From Toxonevra muliebris (lineage: Eukaryota; Arthropoda; Insecta; Diptera; Pallopteridae), in contig CAVNUY010000017.1 in NCBI GenBank assembly GCA_963691655.1, positions 62,001 to 126,000 on the forward strand: a DNA stretch of 64,000 nt. The letters are read 5' to 3'. A program made the translations under genes and the position numbers. Positions within the stretch are counted from its first letter, which is position 1. The number at the start of each line of letters is the position of its first letter. Below the pieces are notes generated by a model that was not told where the DNA came from, searched no databases, and saw nothing but the letters and a program-made list of their open reading frames with translations. Below are positions 10,545 through 24,200 of this stretch, piece after piece.

Positions 10545-13345
10545 TTTTTTTTTTTTTTTTGCTTAAATGTTTATTTATTTATCCAATTTATATGGATGCT
10601 TAGTTAACTTATCTAAGTACAAAATTAAATAGGTAAATTTTTATTCATGGGTAAAATATTAAAAAAGGTAAAAAACAATGAAAAACCATAATACTTAAAC
10701 AAAACTGATACGGTACATGTGACAAAAGTTAAAAGAATTAATTAATTAAATATTGTCTATTGCCCGGTGTTATACACTAGTCCGTTTTCATGATTGTACC
10801 TAGTGTGAAAAATTAAAATTTTGTCATTTAAGACCAGTTGTCCCGATTCATGTAGATCATGAATGTATGTAATCTTTGTGTATTTACCACTTATCAGATT
10901 TGGGCAATGTATGATATCCCTAATTTTAAAAAGTTCAGAGTTTATGCATTTATTCAAAAAATTATAGTGTCTGTACGCCACGAAGCGATCCATTCTCGCA
11001 CACTTTGCTGCGGAATATATTTCAGAGATTTTACCATATTTATATGAACCAATGTCTCTTTTAGTATTTGTGGTGGAACGAAGACAACCACGTTCAAACG
11101 TTCTCATTAATTCCATCTGATGTGAACTAACAAAGGGTTGTAAACACCAAACGGGGGCAGCATATGTAAGGATGGGTCGTATATATAAATACCAGTTTTA
11201 ATTCTCATGTTTATGTAACGGTTAGTTAAAATACGATTAATTGCAAATTTTTCGAGCCTTATTAATTAATTAATTGTTTGAAATGGCACTCCCAATAATC
11301 GGATGTCTTTTGAGTGTGGGATAGCTTCACCACCCAGTTTTATACAGATGCCACGACATTTCTTTCTAAAATAAGCACTGGTATCGCAAACCTGACCTAT
11401 AATATTGATGAATTCCGTTTTAGAAACATTGAGCATGAGTTTCCATTTGTTAAAATAGGCTAGTAGTTCATTTAAATAAACGTTTAAGAAATTTTGTGCT
11501 ATCGTGGGTCGGTCATGTGTAATATGAATCGTCGTGTCGTCTGCAAACTGAGTAAGTTTAACGTTATTATTAATAGGAATATCATACATAAACAAATTGA
11601 ATCAGATTGGCGATAATACTGAACCCTGTGGGGTGCCGCAAGGCATGTCGTGTCAATCTGAAATTTCATTAATAATTCGAACCGCAAATCTTTTTGAGTT
11701 CAATGATGATCTGATAATCCTAGTTATAAAAATGTTAAAATTTAGTTTCATTATTTTATGAATGAAACCGTCATGCCATACAGTGTCAAAAGTCGCTTTT
11801 AAGTCCAATGCCACAATTGATGTGATCATTTTATTATTAAGGCCGTTTATAATATCATTCTGAATTTTGCATAAAGCGTGTTCACTTGAATGCCCGGGTA
11901 AAAAACCAAACTGATTTTGAAGAATATCAAGTGAATCAATATGTGACCAAATACGAACACCAATAATTTTCTCAAATATCTTGGCTATGCATAGCGGTTG
12001 AGAAATAGGTATCCAGTTTGAAATGATTGTTGAATCTTTACCCGGCTTGGGTATAGCCGTGATGAGTGCCATCTTCCAAGAGTGTGGAAAATATGCAATG
12101 GGAAGAAGATGGTTGAATAAAATAGTTAAGAATAGTAGAATACCCGGAGGGAATTGTTTAATTATAAAAAAAGGTAAATCGTCAGAGCCAGTAGACTTTT
12201 TATTGGGCCTAGTTTTGATGATATTATTGACCTCTTCAACCGAAGTAAGAATTCCACGCTGGCCCTCAGGTAATAAAGAGTTTATTTTATCCAGGTCTTC
12301 ATTGCTACGAATCACCGGAGTTATATTATGATTGAATGTGATACCTTGATGAATGTTAGTGAGGTTTTCAATGTCAGATTTGACTCCATCATCGATAATG
12401 GAATTAATATGAACTGTTAATAGATGGTTATTTAAAAACTGTTGTTCTAAAGCATTTGCAATATTATTACCACCAGCAATGGCATTTGTTTTATTTTCGA
12501 CAGTGAATAAGCAACCGAAAATATTGGGTTTAATTTTGTGACCAGTAAATCGTTTTATGAATTTAAAAGCATCGGAACTATCAGTAACACTGTCAAAAAT
12601 GTTCGAGTAAAATGTACCGGTTTCAAACTGAACAGCATTTATTATCATGCCCTTTAATAATGATATTTGCTTTAGGGTCTATATTCTTGTGAAATATTGT
12701 CCAGTATTACCAATACGCTGGAGTTTTCTTGATAGAGTTTTACATATCGTTTGCATGGCCCTTATTCTTGGTGGCAGTATAACTCTGTTACAAGAAATAC
12801 GATTTGTCGGTGTATATTTATTAATGACATCTCTTGTGACGTCAGCAAAATTTTGTGAAATTTGCTCAAGTTCACAACTGTCCAAGTTATTATTTAATGG
12901 TACCACAAACTGTTTAGCTTTGTGAAAATAATTAATTTTATTTTAATTTTATCCATATCCACAAGATGAAAATGTTTTATTTTACGTGGAATAGTTTGGA
13001 CATTTGGAATTGAAAGTGAGCTCGATAGCGCGAAATCTATGAATGAATCGTATTCAGAGCGATAATATGAAGGTTGAGATGGATTAATTATGTGGAAACC
13101 AAGTGTATTAGAAGAGTTTATTATATGAATGCTATAGCTATTGGATGAATGATCACCAAAGATTAAAAGTCATTACACTGATCGATCGTCAAATTACGAT
13201 TGTGTGGAAAATAACACGAGACAATATTAGCCCAACCAACAGAATAGTTAAATTTAATTGATGTAGCCTGGATAATATTTCTATAAAATTTGGGAGAACG
13301 AATTGGTATACTTGATTTTATGTTAAAACCCATTTAATGAATTGT
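10545..13345 (-). mobile_element. Decayed Jockey-like non-LTR element
   Basis: The 3' end is a poly-T run on the plus strand (10545-10560), which is a poly-A tail on the minus strand. Reading right to left, the order is: endonuclease remnant (LLIFGDH near 13160, then YRSEYDSFIDFALSSSL); linker (12906-12679); RT part 1 (12648-11653, with KKSTGSDDLP, ITAIPKPGKD and ALDLKATFDTVWHDG); RT part 2 (GTPQGSVLSP then FADDT near 11545); and the C-terminal region (11116-10757). At least three frame breaks separate the segments. The 5' end near 13345 is only approximate. Not functional. Confidence 0.75.
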
Positions 13346-13666
13346 TGAATCATCAGCATTTTATTATATAGCATTATAGCATTTTATTAACATCAATGCA
13401 AAAACCATTTTTTCTTTTACACCAACTTTATTCTAATTAAATAAAAAAACATAGTGCAACAAAATTTCAAATTCTTGTTTTATAGTAATTTAGGGTCACT
13501 GATTATGACTGCATACTCAGTTTTTCTCCATCACATCTAGTTCTCTAACAATATAAACCTGAATTTGGAAGAATGGGGTCTTCAGGGGGTCTTAACACAT
13601 ACAAGCAAATTATTGTCCAAATCAATGTATTTTCCTTATGTAATCATAAACCGTTTGTCCGATCTT

Positions 13667-15455
13667 AAGGCTCTGGCACATAGAATCCGTTGTGTACGTG
13701 AGAGTGAGGTATACAACTGACACGAAGTAAGCGAAGGAGAGAAGTGACACAAAGCATACGTTGCCAACGGATCAGGGATGCCAACTTATTTTTTCTATCT
13801 CCCCGATAGCCCCGATTTTCAATCAAATTCCCCGCACCGGTATAAAATTTATCAAGGTTAATGTTATTTCAATACGGTCCAAAACTGGTAGATTAATAGT
13901 AAAGTACTTTCTGACTCCGGAATTCTTTTGACACATGGGAGATTTCATCTCAAGGGTACCCACTCCTAAAATTGATTGAGCTCAAATGAATCCGGTGTAC
14001 CGAGTTACTCGATGTTCATTTTGATAAATAAACCATTAAAGTTCTCAAAGGACATGGACTTTCTTTTGACCCAGATAAAAACAAAAAATGTTTCCTTTTG
14101 AAAAAAAGTCAAAACTATTTTTGATTTTGAAAAAAAAAAATGGTCACATTTTGAATTTTTAAGATTTTTTTTAATTTTTCGAAAGATTAAATAAAAAACG
14201 TGTTTGATAAAAATTTTCAAATGCAATAGGTGATTAGTTACATGGATCCAAAGCAGAGGCTGTGTGACCAAAATGTATAAATTTTACAGCCCTCAAACTC
14301 GGCGAATTTTTGACTGATCGGGTTCAAATTTAGTGTGGTAACTACTACCCAATAAGGCTAAATTTTGTATAAGTTTGAGCCCGAAACGGGGACGAAATCT
14401 CCCATTACATTTGAAAATCATCATCGCACAAATGTGGCACACTGGAAGGACTAAAAAAACCCGAAAAAAAAATTATGAGTATGGTCTTAGGGCATACTAC
14501 TATTATTTCGTTTGACCGATAATTCACGAAATGGCTGACAGTCATAATTAGTTTTTTAAAAAATTGGACTTTTTTGAAAGTACAACGTTGCAACAAAAAA
14601 TTAACCAAACTTTTTTTCTATTTTGTCGTGAGGCCATTGTTGTATAGAAAAACATATTTAACTTTTAGATCGTATGTGCCAATGGCAAAAACCTTGTTTT
14701 GAGAAGAATCGTCGAATCCCAATACGACCAAGAAGCGCATCTGCATAACGCACAGATCGGTGACTGATGCAATCGTATATCGGAGTTATTAATTAGGAGG
14801 TACTGGACGAAGGCATAGCTAAGTTTTTCTGAATGACCGAAAGGGAAGCCGAAGCGCTGAGCGATTGTTTTGGCCTGACTGACACTCGCCTCTATAATGT
14901 TCTATATCTACGAAAGCACTTCGAGTTTCTCTCTGAAGTTTTTACACAAAAATTTTGAAATTTAATACTTTCGAATTACACACTTTTTTAAAAATCGATT
15001 TCTCTAAACCAAGAAAGTGCATGGCTCGCTTAAGAAGAGATGAAGGTTATAAGTATTGCAAAAGTTAAACGATTTACATTACATAAAATTTGACAAAAAA
15101 TATTCTACAGAATTTATTAACTAAAAGCTGAACGGTTTCAAATTCCCCGCAAAAAACAGCTCATTCCCCGATTCCACGTATAAATTGAAATTTCCCACCA
15201 ACCGGGGAATTCTCCGCAAGCTGGCATCGCTGCAACGGATACACAATCATTCACAAAGTAAATCAGCTGATAGCTGCAACACTCTCAACTCTCTTTCAAC
15301 GTACGGCATAGTTAAATGTTGCCCAACTTTTTACGTTACTTCAACGTATACCTTGTGTATGGGCCACACTACATACGATTTCATATATTTTATAGTAGTT
15401 GTCAGTTGTATACTTTGCTCTCACATACACAAAGGACTCTATGTGCCAAAGCCTT
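13667..15455. mobile_element. Inverted-repeat element hosting a hAT insertion
   Basis: Left arm 13667-13721 (AAGGCTCTGGCACATAG and onward) and right arm 15401-15455 are inverted copies about 55 bp long with several mismatches. With the hAT insertion (13773-15232) removed, the host element would be only about 320 bp, the size of a MITE. No clear target duplication is found at the outer ends, so the superfamily is not assigned. Confidence 0.55.
13773..15232 (+). mobile_element. Non-autonomous hAT element with 8-bp target duplications
   Basis: The ends are CAGGGATGCCAACTT at the left and the inverted partner ending GGCATCGCTG at the right. The 8-bp sequence CAACGGAT occurs directly before (13765-13772) and after (15233-15240), as expected for a hAT transposase. 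No transposase frame is present in the 1460 bp, so it would need to be moved in trans. Truncated relatives occur at 31121-31270, 39651-40389 and, inverted, 59905-61187. Confidence 0.85.
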
Positions 15456-15908
15456 TAATGAAATTTAGTGCAGAGATGCATTGGTGTCTATGTCAAGTTG
15501 TGGGCTATAAAATTCGGCCGCAAAGTGGGCGTGGCATTTTCGCAAAAATCCAATATCTTCTTCACATCGATCTAAATTAATAAAATTTAATATGGAGACT
15601 TACTTGTTCCGCACTGAACCAATTTTCAAATATGGGCCTACTCATGGGCGTATCAAAATTAAGGGAAGAGGGCTGTGCCTGGGCGATAGATGCCCAAACA
15701 AAAGTATTGGGCTGTGCAATCTTAGGTAGGAGGAATGGCGGAACTAAAGGGCGTAGGAAAGGGGGAGGATTTGGGATTAAGTGGCCCTTACTCCCCTCCT
15801 CCAACTCCCCCTTCCCCATCGCCTACCTAACTCCCTCCCTTCCTTACTGATACGAATTTCATATATTTGATCGTTGGGCACAAATAAAAAAAAAATGTTA
15901 AAGGTATG
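15241..15908. repeat. 668-bp block, copy 1 of 3
   Basis: This block recurs at 31279-31946 and 40398-41065, each 668 bp and each between the same hAT end and the same BEL LTR. It contains the right arm of the inverted-repeat element, then a CT-rich tract (15780-15845). Short open frames on both strands are fixed by the repeat and show no domain. Confidence 0.85.
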
Positions 15909-17156
15909 TGTCGGAACCAGTTCCGAATGAATCAGTCGTTTCTCATTTTGTTATTATTAAAATGTAATTTCTCTTTTATTGATTTATTGAAATGTGTTAA
16001 TCTATTGTAATTCCTCTTTTATTGATCTATTGAAATGTAATTTTATATTGTATTGAATGCATACTGAATTGCCTTAATGGAATTTTGTAATATAATTTAG
16101 TACTTCCTATTTATCATAAATTTATCATCTCCATGTATTTTAACGGCAGCGCCGGCTATATAAGGCCCCTGCTCGTAATCGTCGTTCGCCGTTCAATGCT
16201 AAAACATTTTAATCGGCGCGCGCTCATAATAATCGATAATCGTGCGTGTTGTCACAGCTTGTCCATTTCTAGAACTTTATAACGGTAGAACCTTTGCAAA
16301 CTTTTAAAAGCACACTTGAAAATTGAAAGCAGCATCAACTAAAGTAAAAATTTCATGAAAATACGCTCTAAAATTGAATAATGTTGCTTAAAATTTAAAA
16401 TTAAATTGAACGAAAATAATTTGCGCATAAATTCTGGTAGTGAAAATCAGTGAAAAACGACTTAAAACTCGGGTTTGAACTGAAAATACACCATATTTCT
16501 GTACGCCATTTTGTTTCGAGACTTCCCTGCCAAAGGAGCGCCTCGCTTGGCTAAAACGCGATTGTTACGCGCAGAATAATTAAAAAATTTGAAAATAAAC
16601 TAAAGAACAAAAAAAAAAACAATTAAAAAGCGAGGAAAAAACTAAGACGTTTGTCAAATCTGTGCCCAACTTGTGTTCTTTGGCTACAAAACACAATTAT
16701 CCATATAAAAACAAAAAGGGGACTGTCGGAACCAGTTCCAAATGGACTATCCTTTTTCTTTTTCATTAAATTTTGTATTGTATTTTATTCTATTATTATT
16801 ATTCTATTGAATTGTAACCTTTTACTTATATTCTAATATCGTATTAAACGCATACTGAATTACTTTAATAGAATATTGTAATAGAACTAAGTATTTTAGT
16901 ACTCTCTACATTTAAATTTATCATTATTTTCACATCTCTATGTAATTTAACGGCAGCGACGGATATATAAGCCGCCCGCCCGTAACCATAGAGGAGTAGC
17001 TGAAGATCACTCGACTCTGATTTACATACATTATTTCTTGTCTATTTTGTATAACTAGTCCTATTTCTATGAATCATTAAAAGTAATTTATAACGTTTAA
17101 ATCCAATAATAGTCCCTGTTCTTATTTCAAAAAGAAAGAAATTAAAACTAATTTCA
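15909..17156 (+). mobile_element. Short BEL-type LTR element (internally deleted)
   Basis: A truncated 5' LTR starts with TGTCGGAACCAGTTCC at 15909. It stops inside the R region near 16185 and joins directly to the leader (CGTTCGCCGTTCAATGC), probably by a deletion across a CGTCG microhomology. About 540 bp of leader end in a purine tract (AAAAAGGGGAC), followed at once by a 3' LTR (16724-17156). This 3' LTR starts TGTCGGAACCAGTTCC, ends in CA and is clearly diverged from the 5' LTR, so the two ends come from different subfamilies. There are no gag or pol genes and no matching 5-bp flanks. Confidence 0.7.
16964..16971 (+). promoter_or_regulatory. LTR TATA box
   Basis: TATATAAG follows a conserved CGGCAGCGNCGG stretch in all LTRs of this family (also at 32195-32202 and 41314-41321). 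It is the likely core promoter of the element. Confidence 0.6.
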
Positions 17157-17608
17157 CCTCCGTGGCCTGATGAATGAGTGCTAGGTGGTGTTGTTGATTT
17201 CACCTGGGTTCAAATTTTTCCAAAAGGCGCTTTTATTGCTGTTGTTGATAGCAACTAGTACCGTAGACACAATATATTTCTTGCTTCAATCAAATTTCCG
17301 TTTTTAATTGATCTTTTCGTTGCAGCAAATTTACTAGCCTTTGCTTTATTTTGGGAGTGTGGCGTGGGCAACGAGCTTGGAAGCTTTCCCTTGGTTTTCA
17401 GCGGATGATTGTGAGTGAATGATAGGTTATCCCTCTTCCTTTTCACTACTTTGTTACACAGGAGTTTTGAGCACACGGTTTTTTTTTATTTTTATTTTAT
17501 TTTTTTCCTTTGCTTTCAAACTGTTAAATAGTTCAATTCTTTCTTTTTTTTATTGATATATTTAAGACCATATTATAATCAGCATCTTCTAAAAATAATC
17601 GGAATATT
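17157..17608. other. 3' flank of the P450 pseudogene, no gene
   Basis: Contains T-rich tracts and short frames only. A minus-strand 73-codon frame (17476-17255) has no recognisable domain. Confidence 0.5.
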
Positions 17609-19092
17609 CTATACTTTCCTTTCTTCAAACTTAAATTTCAATGGAATATTCGGAACACTGATCAACTTCGATTTGAATGCATTCTCCACCGAATGATTAA
17701 ATTCAATATTAAAGTTACGCACCAAACGTGCCATAGTAATTTCCAAATCAACAATACGCTTACCAACATAACTACGGGGCCCGAAACCAAATGATGCATA
17801 AATAAATGGATTAGAAATATGGCCCTCAGCCTCTGTAGAACCACGCAGCCAACGCTCTGGCAAAAATTCATTGGGGCGTGGTACAAATTTCTCATTCCGT
17901 AGCTGTATATTGGAACCGATTATAATATCAACACCAGCCTTCACACGACAACCACTCAGTGCAACATCGTAAGGCATGCGACGCATGTTACCCGCCAGCA
18001 CAGGGTACATTCGTAGACCTTCTTTGATACAGGCGCGCAAAAATGGCATGTCTTGCATATTCTCTAGCCTGAGACATGAATCTTTTTGCGCCAGGATTTG
18101 CGTAATTTCTTCAAAAAGTTTTTCTTGTTTTAAGGGATTTGTAGCAATGCAAAGGAGTATGCCAGTGAGTGCGGAACTTGTTGTATCCACACCAGCCATT
18201 ATCATATCTAATGCAGTCACCAAAACTAAACGTTTATCAATTCTCAGCAATTTCTCCAGCACACTTTTTTCCATGCCCGCCTCCGTTGCCAGCTTGTGAT
18301 CAGTGTCATGCGCAATTTTATCGAACGCTTCGTCTATATATTTATTGCAAACTTCCATTAAAGTATCCAATGTTTTCATCATTTCATAGAATTTCGGTGT
18401 TTTTATAATTTTCCATAACGTTGGCTTTATCTCCAAATCGAATGCCAAATCAAAAAACTTATCTAAACTTCTCAGCAGAGCATTCGCTTCAGGGGAATCG
18501 CGATTTTTGCGTAAGGCTCCAAGTTGAGTATTCAATGCTACTGCAGCCACAGTTTCAAATGTAAGGCGAATGATTTCATCTTCAAAGGTATCGGGCATCT
18601 CATTTGTCAATGGATCCCGTATCTCACGTATTCTCTGGAGAAATTCATCATTTACTTCTAGCATTGTATTCAAATATAATCTGGCATTTTTTGGATGAAT
18701 CAACACCGGATTCACAGCGGAACGCATTTTGGCCCATTCCTCACTTTTTGTCGTAGTAATGCCGTCAAATCCTTGAAAGAAATCACGTTTTTGTACTTCA
18801 CGATGATAGGCTATTGTTTCAAAGTTTCTACGATCTGGCCATTGCCCCTCATTACGAAATATTATAGGAAAATCATCGGGATTTAGAGTAGACCTGGCAT
18901 ACGAAAGAGCTTTCCATATTTTTTTGCTAACAATAATAATAAATCGCCAGCTGATTTTTTATACAAGTAACTTCCCGGCAGAAATGCACGTATAAATTCA
19001 AATTTTTTAGGGCTTGGTATATCTTCGAATGGCAGTGCGGTCTTCAAATTAATTTCATTCTCTGTTTCAGTTGTCGTTTCATTTAACGGCTT
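17609..19092 (-). pseudogene. CYP12-type mitochondrial cytochrome P450, inactivated
   Basis: The minus strand encodes most of an insect CYP12-family P450, normally a mitochondrial monooxygenase. The N-terminal segment (19092-18880) has the proline-rich IPSP start of the catalytic domain and KYGKLFRMPG. The main frame continues in another phase (about 18893-17609) with RNEGQWPDRR, the I-helix AGVDTT, the K-helix EGLR and PERW. Two defects are seen. A deletion with frameshift near 18890 removes roughly ten residues after RMPG. The heme-binding loop reads FGFGPRSYVGKR: the cysteine that ligates heme iron is Tyr (TAT, 17768-17770). The targeting peptide is absent and a stop lies upstream of 19092. 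A LOA-like element inserted about 230 bp upstream. Either defect alone would abolish activity. Confidence 0.85.
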
Positions 19093-19314
19093 TTACTTCC
19101 GCTCTTTTCACTTCCGCTTTCGTCAGCATGAGTTTCTTATTTTTGTTTATTTTGGATGGGGTTCACCCCCATCCAACTTTTTTGTCAGTACTCTTTTTGA
19201 CAGTTAAATTGATGAGCGTGTCTGTTTATGTGTTAATGTATTCGTTTTACTCAAATTCTCTTTCACACACACACACTCACACAATCTGTGTATGAGTTTC
19301 ACAGTTGTTATTGT

Positions 19315-19326
19315 TAGTGCATTGGC
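19315..19326. repeat. 12-bp target site duplication (left)
   Basis: TAGTGCATTGGC here is repeated exactly at 24932-24943, framing the full-length LOA-like element and fixing both its ends. Confidence 0.9.
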
Positions 19327-19905
19327 CGTCATGCCATCAGTCACTCAAGGGGACCAACACGTATTTCGGTATATCGTGTACGTGCCGTAATTGAGTGATC
19401 TGATGGTAGTGTGGTCTATCACCTCCACGCGGTGACGGCTGGAAACTGCTGCATATCAGATGACTGCTGTGACCTGTCATCGGCGAATGACATGGCACAT
19501 CTGATATTGCAGCAGGCTAAGATAGACCAGGCGGAGGCAGCTGACCCTCTTAAGTAAAAGCTCCCCTAATCCAGGGTGTCATGCGACCCGTGCCCATTGG
19601 TTTGGCAGCCAGGGGATTAGTTTCAGTAGACCGTCTCATATAGTTCCAACGTTTGTTTTTATGTAGGTATACGTACCTATGTGAAATCAGCACGTGAGAA
19701 CCATAATGAGTGGGATGCTGGGGCTAAAAATAGGCTGTCTTCTAACAGAGCCTCTCTGGTATTCACCCCTGGCCAATTCAGAGAGTAACTACGGCCTTAC
19801 CACGGTATGGGGCGCTGCCGTGGTGGACCCCAATACTTCCCCCTACTTCTATTTGGGTGCCCTGGTGCCTTCGGGCACCTTTCAAGGCGCACCCGCCCCG
19901 CCAAT

Positions 19906-21056
19906 ATGAACAATAATAAACCAAACAAAAACACAAAACCACAGCCGTTACTGAAAACAGGCGGCAAAAAGACTGTGGCCTCCGAGCCTGGTCACATAAA
20001 CAAGGAGCGACGCTCCAATAAAACACCTTTGCTAAAAGCCGCTAGAGTTTCAGCATCACTGCCTAGCGCTAGTAGCGCTCAGCACAGGCATTCCCCGGCC
20101 ACCTCCATTCCCAAAAAGGTCACAGCTGAGAGCAGTACTTCCCTGAACACTCGATCCAGTACGTCGAAGGAGGCAACGAAAAACGCCACGAGATCGCGCC
20201 ACGTTCCCCTTCGAAAAAGGCGTATAGGGACAGGAGACTTGCCCGCAGGCTTCATGAGAAATTCGGGCAAACTCCTGTGGGCGACTTATCTGAAAGGCAG
20301 ATAGACTCTCTCGGGTCGGCCAAAGATATACTGGCGTCTTCGACTGACTCTGTGGGTACCGCCAAGCGTCAAAGAACCTCTGAGGAGACCCCGAAGGACC
20401 CTAAGAGGGTTAAGCTGCATAGCCAACCCCTTAGTAAGTCTTTCAGTGAGGTCCTTAAAGATCGCTTGACGCTGGCGGTCATCGACAGAGCCATTGACGA
20501 TGGTGCCATCAGCCATTCCAATTGGAAGCTGGTTCAGTCCAGGCTGATGAAGGTCTATTATGAAGTACTTCATAGTAACCCAGGACCTGCACCATCGTGC
20601 CGAGACGCTGGTTGGCATCAAGGCTATATTAAGCTGATGGCTTGCAGTGACGAGAGGTCAGTAGAGCTGTTCAAAGCTGCGGTCGCCAGGCTTGGGGAAG
20701 TCTGGCCCGGCGCCAAATTAGAGGTCGGCCCCAAGGATCAAATCCCAACACGTCCCCGAACTCGGGCTTGGATCCCTGTGTATCCTGCTGATCCACAGGA
20801 GATCCTTGATCTTATAAAAATTGGCAATCCGGATCTTCCAACTCATTACTGGAAGGTAGCTAAGCTGGAGGAGCCTCGAGGTGACCACAGATGCGCCTGC
20901 ATAGTGGTTAACAAAGATTCCTTGGCTCCTTTGGCGAAAACCGGAGGTGTGATTAACTACGGTTTCGAGTCGATCACACTGAAGGTCTACAAACAGGATG
21001 AGTTGGAAGACACCGAGTTGCCACTAATCCGGATTCGCTTCTCGATATCGGGGTGA
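19906..21056 (+). CDS. LOA-like ORF1 protein, one frameshift
   Basis: The likely start is ATG at 19906 (MNNNKPNKN). The N-terminal 100 residues are basic and rich in Ser, Thr and Lys. The frame then shifts near 20200-20212, next to a CCCC run. The second part (open to TGA at 21054-21056) is a folded domain with KLVQSRLM, GWHQGYIKLMAC and RTRAWIPVYPADP, as in ORF1 proteins of insect I/LOA-type elements. It would bind element RNA and act in the RNP. The fragment at 50950 is a diverged relative of this domain. The frameshift may be a real defect or a sequencing error at the homopolymer. Confidence 0.7.
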
Positions 21057-21224
21057 AATCCGACCCTGAAGATCCAGAGCCAGATACCGCTGCGAACGAT
21101 GATTCGTTGTCGCAGTCGGAGCTGGTTCGAGATTTCTTTGACCTTCTTACGGAGGACACACTACTGCAGTCCGATGAAGAGGACATGGACTCCACCGTTG
21201 TGGAGTGTTCTGCCACCACTAGCC

Positions 21225-24200
21225 ATGCTTCGGGTAGTGCAGATCAACCTCCATCACTGTAAACTGGCTTCGGCCAACCTTCTTCTTCGCCTGATGTCAG
21301 GAGGAGAAGATATCGCATTGATCCAAGAACCTTGGATCACCAACAATCAGGTAAGAGGACTCAGTAACACTGGGTTCAAACTTTTCTATGTGCGAGACAA
21401 AGGGAAACCTCGATCTTGCATCTTAGTAAAGAAAAACTTGAACGCTAATATTCTTTCCAATTACAGTAACGGAGACACAGTCACGGTGGGCCTGGAACAT
21501 CCGAACGGCGGATTCTGGGTCACATCAATATACTTGGCCCATGACCATCAAGGGTCTCTCCTGCCTTCTCCATTGGAAGAATCAATAAGAGAGGCAAGAA
21601 AGCGGAACATCTCACACATTGTCGCCGGAGACGTGAATGCTCACCACACATCGTGGGGAAGCAGCGACACTAACACACGGGGTGAGTTACTTTTTGATTA
21701 TTTATTAAGTACTAATCTACTAATCTGTAACATTGGTACTGAACCTACCTTTATCACTAGTAACAGGCAAGAGGTACTAGATATCACACTTGCATCTGAA
21801 CTACTATCTCGAAAGGTTAGAGATTGGAGAGTTTCCAATGAGAACTCCTTCTCCGACCACCGTTATATACAATTTAGTCTCGAGGTACAACAGCCTGAAT
21901 TGCCGGTTTTCAGAAATCGTAAGAAGACCGATTGGCTGTTGTTTAAGGACACTATAAACCACTCACTCAGCTCAATTGCAATTGAGCAACCTTCAAATGC
22001 ACATGAACTCGACAATTTGGTCAATGTGCTTACCTCTTCTTTTAAGCACGCTACTGAGAGCTGCTGCCCGATTGTAAGGCCACGCGGCAAGCAAAAACCA
22101 CCTTGGTGGTCTACTGAGCTCAGCTCCCTAAGGTTGGAATGTCGTAAAGCCTTTAGCACAGCTAAGTACAGTAGGTCAAATGACGACTGGACTTCCTATA
22201 AAACCCTTCTCAAGGTATATAAGAAAGAGACTCGTAAGGCCCAGCGTAGCTCCTGGGAAAACTTTTGCGGAAGCATAAGTAAATTTTCAGAGGCTTCGAG
22301 GCTTAGGAGGATCCTTTCTACTAGTCCCAGTATTCCGAGCTTTTTCCAAAAAGTGGACGGGAACTGGACAACCAGCAGCGAGGAATCCTTGGAGCTCCTA
22401 TTCGATACTCACTTTCCGGGTTGCTCCAAGGATAACCTTGCACCCACCCTTTCACATATCCCTGAGACTGTTTCTAACAGCCCCCTGGGACATTCTATCA
22501 TTGATAAGAATAAAATTCGGTGGGCAATCAACAGTTTCAAGCCATTTAAGTCCCCAGGACCTGATGGCATCATACCTGCTGAATTGCAAACCGTCTCTGA
22601 AATTGTGCTTCCTTGGTTAGAAACTATTTTTAAGGCATGCCTGCACCTATGCCACATTCCCTCTAGCTGGACTGTGGTGAATGTAACCTTTATCCCTAAG
22701 GCAGGGAAATGCTCTCACAGCAAACCCAAAGACCTTAGACCAATAAGTCTTTCATCATTTCTTTTGAAAACACTGGAAAGGCTGATAGACACCTTTATTC
22801 GGCATAAGGTCGACCGAGATGTACTGTCACAGTCGCAACATGCGTACTGCAAAGGCAAATCGGTTGAAACGGCATTGAATTCTCTAGTTTTCACTATTGA
22901 ACAGGCCCTTCACTTCAGGGATTACACTTTGGTGGCTTTTCTCGACATCGAGCGGGCCTTCAACAATGTCTTTCCTGAAGCGATCATTCATGCTCTCGAG
23001 ACCCTTGAGGTGGAGGCTCCTTTGAGGAAACTTATACACTCCTTACTTACAAGGAGGGTTATCAAGTCGAAATTGGGGGGCTCTTCCATAACAAGGTATG
23101 CTCATAGAGGCACCCCCCAAGGGGGGGTACTCTCGCCACTTCTCTGGACACTTGTAGTCAACGGATTGCTTCTATCCCTAGAAGAAACAGGCTGCAAAGT
23201 GATTGCCTATGCAGATGACATAGCCATTGCTATATCAGGCAAATTCCCGAACACACTAGGAGATGTTATGCAATCTGCTCTTAACATTCTCACGAAATGG
23301 ACAGGAAATTGTGGACTGAGCGTCAATCCGCAGAAAACCGAACTTGTCCTCTTTACTATAAGGTACAAAGTACCACCCTTTATTGCACCTTCACTCAATG
23401 GCACTAGGCTTGTTCTCAATGAAGAAGCTAAATACTTAGGCCTCATTTTAGGCAAAAAACTCAGCTGGAAGCAAAATACCCGATGGCGGGTAGATAAAGC
23501 AATAACAGCGCTTTACTCGTGCAAACGAGCAATAGGAACCAAATGGGGTATGCAGCCGCACGTGGTTCACTGGCTATATACTTCCGTAGTCAGGCCCATA
23601 TTGATGTATGGTGTTGCGGTCTGGTGGACGGCTTTGGACAAGGCAATTCATATGAATATGCTTTTGAAAGTACAAAGAACTGCTTCACTCTGTATCACTG
23701 GTGCACTAAGAAGCACGGCCACCAAGTCCTTGGATATCATGCTTCACTTCCTTCCTCTTGACATTTATGGCAAACATTGTGCAGCCAGTACTGCCCTGAG
23801 ACTAAATTCCATTTCGGAATGGTCAACAGGCAGATCAGGACACTCCACGATCCTAAATAATTTTAGTTTCGTACCTAAGACAATTGATTACACCCTTGCG
23901 AAACCAATCTTCAACGACGAGTTCGACACTCTTATTCCTGATAGACAGGAATGGGAGGATGGAGAGCGGTTTCAAAAGGATTCTATCCACTTCTATACTG
24001 ACGGCTCTAAACTGGATGGCAGAGTTGGAGCTGGCATCTTTTGTGAAGAGCTGGATGTAAATTTATCCTTCAGGCTGCCTGATCACTGCAGTGTATTTCA
24101 GGCAGAGGTCACGGCAATCAAGGAAGTCACGTACTGGCTGAGGTATAACGTGATATCCAAGAGGGATATATGTATTTTTACCGATAGTCAGGCAGCTATA

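Noticed and set aside
15577..15850. Opposing 72-80-codon frames in the 668-bp block
   Set aside because: They mirror each other on both strands in a CT-rich tract, have no domain and are carried along by the repeat.
19145..19175. GGATGGGG-TTCA-CCCCCATCC hairpin as a terminator or regulatory site
   Set aside because: A short imperfect hairpin in non-coding DNA with no supporting context in a eukaryote.
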